Source: Paralichthys olivaceus (Eukaryota; Chordata; Actinopteri; Pleuronectiformes; Paralichthyidae). From it: a stretch of DNA of 64,000 bases. Position 1 is the first letter of the stretch. The number at the start of each line of letters is the position of its first letter. Both the position numbers and the translations under genes were made by a program. Where the stretch lies: the NCBI RefSeq assembly GCF_024713975.1, contig NC_091104.1:9567580-9631579 (forward strand), written 5' to 3'. Shown in pieces: positions 1 through 20,900 of this stretch. The notes under the pieces were generated by a model. The model did not search any database. It was given only the letters and a program-made list of their open reading frames with translations, and was not told where the DNA came from.

Positions 1-8900
<8,900 letters not shown>

Positions 8901-10287
8901 AGCTGATGCCAAGCAAGGAGGAGGAGGAGGAGGAGGAAGCGTGGTGTTGAGTGACAGACGGAGGATTGCGTGAAACAGATTTGTGACAGTGAATGAACGA
9001 GCTTGGATTTCATGCAAAACACACGAGAAGTGGGAACATTCTGTATTCTCTGCATTGCACGCGAGATCACGGTCAAAACATCTGCTGCACTTGAAACATC
9101 ATCCCAGGTGACGGGAAGATATGTGAAAGCAGAAAACACTGCTACTCCCCATCACTCCATCAGTTTACCTGCAGCATCAGAGCAGACAGGCTCTAGGTGA
9201 GGGCTGTGGAGGCACTGCGGTGTGATAGCAGTGATATCTAGTGGCCTTGGTGTGCAGTTGCATGTAGCTCCACCATCCAGCCATCGCTGCTTCAGGTTCA
9301 GAGCCTCAGCATGTAGGCTCAGTAGAGAGCACACATCTGACAAGGGCCCACCCGTCCCCTTAAATCCAGTCAAGCTGCACCAATTTACACATACTCATAG
9401 ATATCAGCCCCCTAAATTATGAATATATATAATTTATTTCCCTAGAAATTTACAAAAATGTTGAAAGACACTCCTTTCACAAAATCCCTGGATCTGCTCC
9501 CTGATGCGGATCCGCACCAAAACCCATACTGCATCCCTCCACCAAGCTTTGTCGTAATGCCATGTCTCAGGTTTAATTTGATAGTAGGTTGAACCTTATG
9601 AGCCTGAACATCATTGAAACCACTCTCAACTGCCCCAGGAAGCGTTGAATCATGTTTGAACTCTTGCAATTTCTGCCAAAAGGGGCTAAATCTGTGTTAA
9701 AAGTGTACAGAGCTTTCTACACTGATGTAATCCTACACAAACTATCACTAAGACTTGGCCCTTAAGTCTAGTGTCCATTATTGTATTTTATCAAATTGAA
9801 GGCAGTGTTAAGCTTGGAGAAAGAAAATCCGACTGTACACAAGTACTTTAAATACATATCAAGTCAACATTTAGATAAAATAAAAGAAGACACAGAGAAA
9901 GTTTTATTACATGATAAAGGAGAAAGTGTTTTGATAGGTTTCAAATTAAAAACATTTCCCTGTTTGGACGGACGGTGGCACCAGTAAAGACGTACTTCAG
10001 CCTGAACCAGAAGGCCGTTTCTCTGCTGAATGTTTCATGATTTGTGAACATCAAACTATCGGACGTTTTGAATAAAATCAGTCTGAACTTTAATTTGTGA
10101 GAGTGAAGAGCAGTTAGGTTCTCCTGTGGTTTGAGATGCAAGCTCATATTGACTGGCTACAGTTAGCATAAAGCTACATGATAACACTGGACTGGCAGAA
10201 CTGAGTGACACTGCCATCTCTACAGCACAAGCACAAACCAGTCCAATGGTTTACAAGAGTTTGCTTTTAAATAGTATTAGTCCTTGA
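8901..10287. other. Spacer between the gna11 promoter and the HARBI1-like gene
   Basis: I see no host exon here. A GGA-rich simple stretch lies at about 8918-8938. The piece at 9440-9560 resembles, in reverse, the repeat at 55785-55930: a widespread fish repeat with wording such as GGATCCGCACC on this strand. The rest is AT-rich and unremarkable, and the last part is probably the 3' UTR of the minus-strand gene that ends at 10288. Confidence 0.4.
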
Positions 10288-12817
10288 TCAGATATTCAAA
10301 TGTTGAAAATAGTCACTGAAAAGGTGCCGGACCTCCTCACCGTGACTTTGGTCCACACTGGTTGACGTGAGCTGCTTGTGGCTGGGCTGTGGGCTCTCTG
10401 ACTCGGCCACCTCAGCCAGCCACTCCGCCTTGAAGGCATCACCGTGGGACTCGCATATGTTGTGCAGAATGCAGCACGCCAGGATCATAGTGGGCACCAC
10501 GTCCAGTCCACAGTCGTTCCTCTTGCTCAGACACTGCCAGCGCGCCCTCAGTCTTTGCAGCGCCTCATCAGACACACGGTGTGCTCTGGACAGGCGACGG
10601 TTAAAGAGACCTTGTGGCTCCGTCAGTGGTGCGTGAATTGCCCCCCTGCCTCTTTCCTCGGGATAAGGCTTCATCAGCCAGCTCTGGAGGGGGTAACAGG
10701 CCTCGCCCAGCAGCGTGTACCTGGACATTACAGATGGTTTTTAGTCAGGTACGGCCTCTAAAAACAAGCTAGAAGACTTTTGGTATGAATATCCAGATAT
10801 TATTATACATTTTAGAAAACAGAAAACATTGCAGCTCGGGTCAGGTCATCCAACGTTTAACATTAAAACAGTAAATAAAATAGACATACAGTATCAGCAG
10901 TCTTGTCTGATATGTATCTGGGTATATAAGCCCTTATGATCAGAAACCATTTCAAGGTGACCAGATGAAAATCTTATTAATCAAAGAAAATGGAAAAGAT
11001 GAACAATTTCCTACTACAACTTGTATATTGTGATTATAAATATCTGTAAATGAGATTCACTTGGTACTGAAATGGATCCTGACGCAACAGTTGTGTCAGT
11101 GTCTTTATTTCTATCTATTTTACCTGAGTGGTCTTCCCATGAAGACGGGTAGTGGGGCAGGCGACAGTCCGCCTTCAGCGGCTGTGGTCCACAGCGATGA
11201 ATTCTGTAAGATTTCAGCTGGGTCCGTCCCCCCTGGGAAACTGGCACATACATCCCAGAACTGCCCCCGGCCGCTGACGGCCACCTGAAACGGCAAAGAC
11301 ACAGAGAGAGGTGAGAAATAAAAATCTAATGGAGGACGTCTTGCAGCAGCATGGATGCAGGTGGCTTTTCTACCTGAGACAGTACTGAGAACCAGCCGGC
11401 AGGGTTAGCATAGTCAGACGCATTGTTTGATGGAGTGATGATAGCTGTGTGGAGGGTTGCTATGGCAGCAACACAGTGAGGGAAGCCCAAGTTGTTCAGG
11501 AAGAGTTGGGCTGAGTCCTCCAGCTCCTGCTCATTGGGGGGCCGCAGGTAGATGGAGCTGAGGAGCGCCACGATGGCGTGACACATGTCTCTAACACATC
11601 GGCACACGGTGGACTTCCCCACACCGAACAGAGTGCTGATGGTGCGGTACTCAATGTTCGATGCCAGGCGCCACAACGCCACAGCAACACGCTTCTCCAC
11701 CGGCAGCGCCAGCCGGAAGCTGGTGTCCTGTCGAGCCAGACGGGGCCGCAGTTTGTCACAGAGGTGGAAGAACGTCTCCTGGCTCATGCGGAACTTATCC
11801 AGCCAATCAGAAGGCTGGAATTCTGTCATCACCACCCGCTCCCACCAATCAGTGCTTGCAGTGGTGGTCCAGGGACGCGTGCGGATGCGGACGTTGGAGC
11901 GGATACCTCCTGCTATCATCATCTGGTCAGAGAAATAGAAATAATTCAATGAATACTATCACAGATATAAATACACTTTGCTTTTTTCCTTAAAGGGGAA
12001 ATGTTTAGTTTGGCTTCTTTAAAGCTACATGATGATTTTAAATAATATATCAGCATATTTTATATTTGTAAATGGAGACACTGTACTTTATCACTGTTGG
12101 TTGATTAATCATCAATTAGTTAATCAAGTGAAAATGTATGAAATTGATGCACTTTCTGAGAAAATAATAAACCTATGTTGAAATGAGTTGCTAGATTCTG
12201 GTCTGCTTATGTTGTTACATCTGTTATGGCTGGGAAATAGTTTGTCACATTATAGTTTTCACCAACAGCAATACAAGTTTTTTTATAAATTGCTTGGACA
12301 TATTGCAAACACAGTGAGGAGGAATACTACATCACGGCTTTTAGTCATTTCCCTCAGAGTGTCAAGTGTCAAGAGTTTAAAACCTTCACTCAGTCTTAAA
12401 ATAAGAACATCAGTTTGTGAATATTGATGATTTAAAAAGATTTATAAAAACACGTTTTCATGTTATTATTGTTATTGGCTGTAGGTTGGTGGTAAAAATG
12501 GTAAATACCAAATCCCTTGGTATTAAAACCAAGATAATAAAATGTACATATAAAGGTGGAGACATTGTGCAGCCACTGGGTGATGGGGGCGGTTTCCCAG
12601 TTGAGTCTGATTTCTCTGGCTGGAAGAGGGGATGGAAGATGGAGGGACTGACCAGCAGCATCCTCCTCTGTCTCTGGAAGAAGTACTGTCTGTGTCGGAT
12701 GCGTCTCTGGATCTCACTGCGCCTCTGGACGTCTGCGTCGTGAATGTCTCTGCGTCGCTTCTGCAGCACGTAGGTCAAGAGGAACATGAGGGAGAGCAGC
12801 TGCTCCTCTTCCGCCAT
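10288..12817 (-). CDS. HARBI1-like domesticated Harbinger transposase, catalytic residues lost
   Basis: Four coding exons join in frame: 12653-12817, 11374-11922, 11124-11284 and 10288-10720, giving 435 residues with a stop. All junctions are GT/AG: phase 0, phase 0, then phase 2. Residues 1-55 are charged and probably helical. Residues 131-175 are the helix-turn-helix region of the family (EKRVAVALWRLAS, then FGVGKSTV). Residues 200-385 form the DDE nuclease-like fold, including SWLMKPYP, FNRRLSRA and ILACCILHNICE. The three acidic positions are altered: the usual AIDGTH is AIATLH (A210), the usual GDPAYP is GEACYP (E298), and the usual VVENAF is VSDEAL (D343). The frame is open and no terminal inverted repeats are obvious, so I infer a host gene kept for DNA or protein binding rather than cutting. 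It could instead be a recent pseudogene, but no stops or frameshifts are seen. Confidence 0.88.
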
Positions 12818-13002
12818 GTTTCACAAACACACCACATTCACAGACAGACAATCACAGACTCTCATGTGTCGCAGCGTCTCCCGTCGCTTCACCATGACGC
12901 CCCCCACCCCCAGCCTGTGTACTTCTACTTTTCTTTCCGGTTTCTCTAACTCTGACCACCAGAGCGGTGCTGCCATCTAGTGGCTGGTGATGAGCAGGGG
13001 TT
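12818..13002 (-). promoter_or_regulatory. Putative promoter and 5' UTR of the HARBI1-like gene
   Basis: This short, moderately GC-rich segment lies directly upstream of the start codon at 12817. It ends where a LINE-tail-like repeat begins at about 13003, so the promoter is probably compact. No TATA-like box is evident. Confidence 0.3.
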
Positions 13003-13260
13003 TCAAGATTCAGGATTCAAAACGATTTATTTTTTCATTGCAAAATATAAGGTTCATGGAACTAAGTACTGAAGCAATGGACTAGAGCAGAAGCAGAAAA
13101 TAAATACAATGAAATAAAAACAATAATCTCAAACTAAACAGGGATAAAAACAATTCACATTAAATGTGCAAATGAGTATTATTGCACATGAAAAGAGTCT
13201 CTAGTGAGTGGTAGAGTGGGTCCGACAGCTTCTGGGAAGAAGAGGAGATGTTCAATGTGT
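13003..13260 (-). repeat. LINE 3'-end-like repeat, degenerate
   Basis: The segment opens with TTCAAGATTCAGGATTCAAA and continues through TTTATTTTTTCATTGC and TATTATTGCACATG to GGGAAGAAG. This order matches a common fish retrotransposon tail that I recall. No reverse transcriptase is present. The family name is not certain. Confidence 0.45.
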
Positions 13261-15031
13261 AGGTTAAATGTGTGGGGAAAAAAAAATGTGAAGTCACATT
13301 TGAGCGTGGAAGGAGAAAGAGTTAATTTTACAGCACTGTAAAATGTCATTACATACAAATATCCTGAATTCAATGGCTAAATGTGATGTATTTTTCTGAT
13401 ATAATGAAGTCCTATTCATTTATATTTCATACATTATATATTAAAAGCAATAGGAGTTGTGCCAAAGTGCTGTGCAATCATGGCAAAGAAAAAGCAACAC
13501 AAGTATGTGCAAAGCAACGTACAGTTAAAGAAGATAAAAATAATAAGACAGAATGAGGCAACATTAAAAAGGTAAGACTTTAAATTAGATTTACAATCAT
13601 TCATAGTGGTACAGGACTTAATGTGCAACAGGGGGCACATCCAGAGATTGGGTGTGTATAGGATTATTATTACTGATGGATTAATGTGTGAACAGCATTT
13701 ACCTTTTGTGGCTGATGTATCTCAGTAAAAAAAATCTAAAAAAAGAAAATTAAACAGGAACATAACTACTAGTAACTGCATTTTGTTACATTCCATCTCT
13801 GCATTTGAATCATTCCTTTTACGCTTACATGATCAGTACTCACAGAAAATACTAATACATCCACATTTTGAAAATTCAAAGCCACTTTGTCTTGATACAA
13901 ACACAAACTATAGGAACTGTATGGCCTTCGTGATTACTGTTGTTTAAACACTCAGAGCGCATGTGAATGTTTGTGTTTATTTAGCAGCGCTGGTGACCAG
14001 AGCCTCTGTATACAGTGTACAGAGTAATGGATGCGAAAGGTTTTGTTTTCTGGTTTGCCCTGAATTTTCTCTCTGCACTGTGATTTGAATCAGAAAGAGC
14101 ACACCTCAAAATTCTGTTCCATGTTTATGTCCCTCCTCTGTCGACACCACTTGTACTTAATTGGGGGTCACAGGGACAGAGACCGTCAAGGAGAGCACAT
14201 GAGACTGGCTCCTGTTTCTACAACATGTTACAAATGCTAAGATAGCACAGACCGGTTCACTCATCATCACTGACAGTCTCAACAAAACCTTGAAATGTTG
14301 TTGTATTTTTACAGAGAATCTATTACAAGGCTGTTGTACTGGACTGCAGTAGATGTAGATACTCTCTAAACTGAGCATTTCAGGGAAAACACTGAACAAA
14401 GGTTGAAGCCGTTCGGGACAAATACTGATTTCATTGAATCTATTTAGTCTAATCAAGGTACGTCATGTCCTCCACACGGGACAGCAGCTGCCTGTGTAGC
14501 CACAGCAGATGTTGCTGACATTAATAAGCTCAAGACAAACAGCGATATTCAGACAAGGTTATATCTGTGCATCTCATGGAGACATTAGCCTTAGGCCCAT
14601 CTTTTCATTCTGCTAAGCAGCTCAGTATGTCTTGTTCCCTTTGAGAGGCAGGTATCCACAGGGTGGAATCTGGTTGATGACTTTGGTTGGAAGAAATTGC
14701 TTTTTCTGGCCAGGACTCTCCCCAGCACGTTATTTTGTGATCATGCATCCAACATCTTTCTCATCCCACACACCACACTGCATACACCACTGACCTTTAC
14801 ACCACTGACCTTTACACCACTGACCTTTCTGATCCCACAATATCTTTAGTTCATTCTAGTGTTGATTGTTTTATTCTATACATTTTTACTATTTTCCCAT
14901 CATCCTGCATTCTCCTATATTTTGTCATGGCTGTAGAGCCAGGTCATGACAGTAGTAGGTGCACACAGGATAATGATTTACTCTACGACATGGCTGTACA
15001 TTCATAACTTATGTGAAAACAGAGAAGAGAC
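13261..15031. other. Intergenic spacer between tpgs1 and the HARBI1-like gene
   Basis: AT-rich, with no exon that I can support. One small tandem repeat is visible at 14782-14829: three copies of a 16-bp unit (ACCACTGACCTTTACA phase). The part nearest 15031 is expected to carry the tpgs1 3' UTR. Confidence 0.5.
14782..14829. repeat. Short tandem repeat, 16-bp unit, three copies
   Basis: The unit TACACCACTGACCTTT occurs three times in a row with almost no variation. It lies in intergenic DNA and has no evident function. Confidence 0.8.
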
Positions 15032-16122
15032 CTAGGACACAACTTTGACTCGAGTGATAAACAGCTCAGCCGCTGCATTTTCAAACTCCTTAGCGTCCAT
15101 GTCGCCACCTGGACCCCGCAACTGCGCTCCAGACATAGCCTGAGCGAGCTTGCAGGGAGAGATATTGGCACTGGCCTTCAGGTAGCGGATGGCCTTCACG
15201 TTGGCCTCCAGACAAGAGTTGTTGGCGTTAACGCAGCAGTTTGCATCACAGCCCTTGGACGTCTCCAGAGCCTCCTTCAGGGTCCCCAGCACGGCCAGGC
15301 ACAGCGCCCGCGAAGCAGGCCCGTTGTCTGGGCAGCACACCTCAGCGTAAAGCCTCTGGGCCTGCCGGATGTAGTCCGAGAAGACGGCACACGTGAGCAC
15401 GCCGTGTCGGAAGATGTCATAAGGGACGGCCTCGTGGTCTTGGCAGTGGAGTCGTCGGAGGAGCGGAGCAGAGGTGGAGGCAGGGACGCCACCTTCACTG
15501 CAGAGACACTCCAGAGTCTGTGTGTAGAGGCCTCCTCTCACACCTCCTCCTCCCACACCACCTCCTCCTCCAGTGGGGCTCTCGGTGAAGGAGCCATCAG
15601 GGCCTTCTGGAGCCTCACCTGGATGTCTTTGGGGCCCAGTGAGGTTGAGGAGGTCGTAGGCCACGCGGACGTTGTTGCTGAAGGCAGATCTGGGTTTAAA
15701 ATGAGAAATGGAATCAAAGTTATGAAATCATAGGTTTGTCTGAAGCAGTTAGAGACACTATATTCCAATGTGTGGACCGTGAACCTCTGGGAGTGGTGCG
15801 CCAGCCGCAGGTGCCAGAGCGCCCGGTTGAGATGCTGCTGCTCCTGGGCGCCTGCACTCAGCGGCGCGTTGCTCAGCGGCTCCGCGTCGCAGCCTCCGGC
15901 CGAGCCGCTCTCCGTCATGGAGGCGAGGTTGCAGAAGTGGTCTGCGAGGAAGCCGATGGGATCGTCCGACCTGGCCTCCACCATCTTCAAGATGGCGCCG
16001 CGGAGCAGCTCCCCGACACCCGCCTGCAACAGAAACTCCCTGTCGCTGTCCGACTTGGTGGCTTTGCACTCGGGCATCCCAGGAGGAGCAGCCCCGGGCC
16101 GGCGTTTCTCCTTGTCCGCCAT
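15032..16122 (-). CDS. tpgs1: Tubulin polyglutamylase complex subunit 1
   Basis: TPGS1 (PGs1) is a non-catalytic subunit of the neuronal and ciliary complex that adds glutamate chains to tubulin and targets it to microtubules. Two exons (15785-16122 and 15032-15689) join in frame (phase 2) to give 331 residues, against about 290 in human. Diagnostic matches to the human protein as I recall it are LNRALWHLRLAHHSQR at the end of exon 1, then NNVRVAYDLL, APLLRRLHCQDHEAVP, and a C-terminus of ELFITRVKVVS. The start MADKEKRR was chosen because it aligns with the human MAAVEKRR start. The frame stays open upstream to an ATG at 16248, so a longer N-terminus cannot be excluded. The extra length is mainly a poorly conserved stretch with a glycine-rich tract at residues about 153-166. 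Confidence 0.94.
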
Positions 16123-16719
16123 TGATGTTGACGTCCGGTGTCGCAGCAACGGCAGCGGAAGTGATGGAAGAGCGACCGGAAACAGGAAACGGAGCAGTTG
16201 GGGCGGGGAGAAACCATGTGGTGTGGTCTGCTGAGAAAAACTATTCATTCCATGGATATAAAATAAGATAACATCATATAATATATTACATTTTAATATA
16301 ATTGTCTTGTATTATTATAAGCTTTTATAATACAACTATAATTCCTTTCACTCTCCTGAGACGTATCCAAGACAATCTGTGAAATTCATGAAAAGAAGAG
16401 AATTAGACAAATAAATGTTTACTCGCGTAAAAAATATTGAAGTGTAATTAAGTGAAGGATTAAAGATTGAAGTCTGACCAAACAAGATACAATTATTAGA
16501 TTTTAAAAGTGAAACATTTGACCAATTAAGGGAAAGCTTTGACTTTTTCTTTCTTGTTTAAAATCTCAACTTGTTCCTCAAATAGTTTATTATTTATTCA
16601 TCACATTAGACTTTTGATTCTCTTATCATTTTGGTAGTGAATCAAAAATATAACTTTTTATATCATGAGTTTCTTTTTCTAAATCCTTGCTTTGACACTG
16701 TTTGTTTTTGTTCTTTTAG
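16123..16719. other. tpgs1 upstream region
   Basis: The first 100 or so bases upstream of the tpgs1 start are GC-rich and probably contain the 5' UTR and promoter. The remainder is AT-rich spacer without recognisable exons. Confidence 0.4.
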
Positions 16720-17086
16720 TTAAAGGTTCAGTGTGTAGAATTTAGTGACATCTAGAGGTGAAGTTTCATGCTGCAGCTAAATACTTCTCATCTCACCCTC
16801 CCCTTCCCAACATGACAGGGAAACTCAGGTGAACTTCAGTTGTCATGAAAACTCAAAAGGTTTTAGTTTGTGCAGTTTGGACGACAGTAAATAATATGGC
16901 TACCTCCATAGAGAGGACCCCCCTCCGTGTGAATATAACGTTTTTAGAAATAAAGGGCCCATTCTATGGTAAAGAAAACAACAATTCTCTCAATTTGGAT
17001 GAAACTCACAAGTGAAAACATCACTAGGATTATTTTATATTCAATTTGTAGATCCTTTCACCTAAAACTTACACATGGACCTTTAA
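16720..17086. mobile_element. Short non-autonomous DNA transposon at a TTAA site
   Basis: The block is flanked by TTAA on both sides and has matching inverted ends: AAAGGTTCAGTGTGTA on the left, and on the right a sequence whose reverse complement is AAAGGTCCATGTGTAA. It is about 367 bp long and has no transposase. TTAA targets are typical of piggyBac-like elements, which I infer as the source. Very similar fish repeats with GTGTGTAGAATTTAGTGACATC near the left end are familiar to me. Confidence 0.7.
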
Positions 17087-17444
17087 AGAATTGGACGCTA
17101 TTGTTTTTCTGCGTTGTGCTCCCTGACTCTTTTTATTTTGTTGTTTTGTTTTAGTGATGGTAACACTTTCTCATAAAGGAGAGACTCACTAGATCTATTA
17201 TTGATTAAATCACATTTGTTGTATATGCTGTTGTTGCTCATTACCATGTTTTTTATTCCCAAACACTATTACACAGTCACACATATATCTGAACTTGGCA
17301 AATGGCTAAGTAAGAAGAAAATGAATTAAAAAGACAAACCACAATAATTAATAGATCAAACAACAATACCTAAATGTTTATTTTATATTAGTAAGTAGAA
17401 TGCTTGACTGGTCGCCACGGCAACCCCATACCCAAACAACATTA

Positions 17445-17526
<82 letters not shown>

Positions 17527-17933
17527 AATAACCCAAGTTGCCCTTTAACTTCACAGTTCAGCTTCACAAGAACATTTGGAGAAATCTGAGGTAATGATAG
17601 ACAGTAACACAAGATACGAAGATGCCTCTCATTTATCAAGTACTGTACATTAATATATCGTAGATGGATTACTACTGGAACAATGTTAGAAACACCTAAA
17701 ACAACCAAAATAAAATAAAGTTAATTCTGCATAAAACCATGTCTATCTCTAACAGGACAACATACTCAGAATACCTATGATTTTAAATGCATCTCACCTA
17801 AATGTCAAGGGGATAGCGAACTTGTTTTTTGTGATGACAGCTTGATCAACAAGGGCCTTTGTTCTTTTTCAAACAAGGTATTAATTTTGTTTCAGTGACA
17901 GTTGTATTTAAGACAGTAGTATTGTGTCTGTAA
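17087..17933. other. Spacer containing the isyna1 3' UTR
   Basis: AT-rich, with no exon that I can support. It includes the A-run and TA microsatellite at 17442-17519. The 3' UTR of the minus-strand gene ending at 17934 presumably lies here. Confidence 0.4.
17442..17519. repeat. Poly-A followed by a TA dinucleotide microsatellite
   Basis: A run of about 20 A residues is followed by roughly 28 TA units. Such a tract can extrude into a cruciform. It lies between tpgs1 and isyna1. Confidence 0.95.
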
Positions 17934-20900
17934 TCATAATGCACATGCTTCATCATCAACATGTGCATGGAAGCCATTTGTTGATCTGTGGTTCCCGTTT
18001 GTGAAGACAGCTTTTTTCATAGCCCCTACTTCACCGTTGATGTAGGTGGAATGTGGAGGCAGGAAATTTCTCTGCAGCTTGTGCTCCAGGAGCATGTGAT
18101 TCTGAGGAGGGAGGCCGAGGCACGCTCTGAAAAAGACAAAGAGGCAGTCTTGCATCAATATCTCTCTTCTATTGAATGTTAAAGTTTTACTAAATTGTGT
18201 ATGGCAGCCTTAGGTAAAGAAACCAATGTCTTCTAGTGAAAGTGATCCACACCTCATGACGTTTTCTATGCAGGCTCTCTGGCGGAAGAAGGCATTGATG
18301 ACCGGGGTCCCTGATGGTACCAGTGGGGCCTTGCAGAGGAAGGAGAGCAGCGCCAAGACACTGTGGAAGGACTGGAAGTCCTCCTCCCCCTGAGGCCGCA
18401 CAGTCACACGCTGACAAAGCTCTGTCAGGATCACTAGGTCCAGGATGATGGGGCTGGCTAGTAGAGAGTCCTGTGCAATGGATGACAGATGAAATGAGTA
18501 TAATATTGCAACGGAGGAAAGAGAAAGTATGTAGAGCACTTATGCTATGATAAGACCGAGTCTTCTGCATTGTCGATTAAACTGCAGCAGTGCCACCACT
18601 TGGAGTTCCATAGAGTTTGAAGATTTTTTCAGTTTTACACCAGAGAGCGAGCCTGTCCTGAACCCGATTTTTTCCCTGATTGCAGGCACATACAGTTTAC
18701 CAGGCCCCAACGGGATGTTATATTTTGTGATGTAATAAATAGTAGCGGGTCAAAGCAGGTTTGCCCTTGGAACATGAAATAACTATGTCAGTGCCCCCGC
18801 AGATTTACTGTAACTTTAATTTAGCTGCAAAACCTGCTAAGAAGGATTAACAGTAAACTCTGGCTCCTGAGCCTCCTTCTCCTCAACTACAGTCAGATAA
18901 GGGACAACTGCTCAGCATGTTGTGTTTAGTGGCAGTCAGCAGTTTGGACTCTTATGTCAGAAATTGTTTTGATTATGAAATTTTGAGATTTTGCTCATTT
19001 CTGACATATTTATTACAAAAGGTAGTAACCACTGACCTCACAGGTGTTGTGCAGAGCAATAGTATTATGCCCGCCCATCATGATTTCAGAGGTGTACTCG
19101 TCCATGGCCCGCTTGCTGTCCCCCACATAAGGGACGTACTTAATCACCACCTGAAACAACACACAGAGATAAGTTCGATCAGATGTTTTTCGTCTTCGTC
19201 CACGTGGAGCTCAGTCTCTTTCTGCGTCCGTGTCACTCACACAGTGGTCAGGCTTCTCTCCCGGCTGGTAGAGGATGGGGTTTGACTGGACCATGTCGTC
19301 CACCACGTTGCTCTTGGAGATCTCTTTGGAGCGGAACTGCTGCGGAGCCGACAGGTTTTTCCCATCGTTGTTGCCGAGGTGGTTGTAGCTGACGATAGAG
19401 GTCGGCTGTCGAAGGCAGAGGAACATGTTAAAATGACTTTGTTTGATATAGATAATGGATGGATGGACTAACACATTTGTTTTCATGCACCCTCAACAGC
19501 AGCAAGTGGTGTTAATGTAATTTAGCTGACTTGGGTTGGTGGGAGGGGTGTACTGTGCATTAAGCCTCATAGTAGCTGGTAATGATATGGTTATCAGGAC
19601 AATTACTACGCTGAAGATCCGCCTGACACCAGTTAGTAATCCTATTTGTTAATTACTGCATAAGTAGTTTCTGAAGTACAATTACCCCCTGTACTTTACA
19701 AATACAGGATCATCCTTCAGGGTGACTCAGTCTGTTTAGTATCCATTCATTACTTCAATAATCCACCCTCCTTCACTCCATGCATCCTTTCTGTCACCTT
19801 GATCCCGGCGCTGACCAGGAAGTCCACCAGCACTGACTTGATCTTAGTCTGACCGGATTTAAAGTCGTCCCCTCCAATGAACACACCCTTCTGCATCGCC
19901 AGCTCGATGGCCCCCGGGACGAAAGTGTTCTGCGGGGAGCCGTTGATGTAGGCGCAGCCCTCAAGAATGCTGGCCACTGCAAAGAGAGTGGAGGGAGAAA
20001 CCTCAGCTCCAGTCTGATGGTTATAGAAAAAAGAAAAAGAAATCAGATAAATGGCTACAACCAAGCGTATCATCATATGACACATAAGAGAAAAGCTCGA
20101 CACTACATTTCCCCTGAGAATCTCTTCATATAATCTCCAGAGAGCAACTCTATTGTCAACTTCATGCCTATCAAACATTTAGCTATTTGCTGAAGATCAT
20201 AAGTCTGTGACATAGACGATTATCGTTGCTGACAGCAGTACAAGCCTGCTGAAGATTGGAGATAAAATAAAAACTCCCCCAAGAGGCATAAATCATAATT
20301 TTCCTCCCCCTGATCTGATGTAAAATGGAATAGCTGACTTTTTCAGACTCATTATGGAATTTCATTCACAAATACACAGTGAAGTGTTAAGCTCTTCATC
20401 CTCGAAGATTTCATAATCACTAAATGTGATGGAGGATTACTGTTTAGTCCTCGGCATTAGGAGAAATTTATTGTTGAATGGATGATTCATGGCTGCAGGA
20501 CAACACAATTCTGCACAATTACAGCCTTTCATAGTCCAGCTTCATGATTTGTATGTATGTTTTATGAATCTGGTCTCACCTTGATTGCAGCTAGCAGATT
20601 CTTGGCTGTGTCATTGACCCCTGGAATGATATCACAGAAACGCTCAGTGTTCGCTGTCCACAGAACGATCACTTTGTCCACACCACTTGACAGACGGAAG
20701 TCCCTTATGTCGGCTCTGATCTGCTCCACCTGGAGGATGGTTTATTTTCTCAGTCAAATTAAAAATGACAACAGGAACAACACAAGTCTACAGTGGAATA
20801 AATGGCTGTAGACCAGGAAAAGCTCAAGTGGAATTAATAGCATTAATGATGGCTGCATGCTCCATGTAGAGCCAGAGAGCCAGTCCCAGGGCTCTGTCGA

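Noticed and set aside
11578-11993. Several plus-strand frames of 110-124 codons
   Set aside because: They are mirror images of the HARBI1-like exon 2 on the minus strand, which has clear family motifs and splice sites.
15404-16234. Plus-strand frames of 109-154 codons
   Set aside because: They are shadows of the tpgs1 coding exons.
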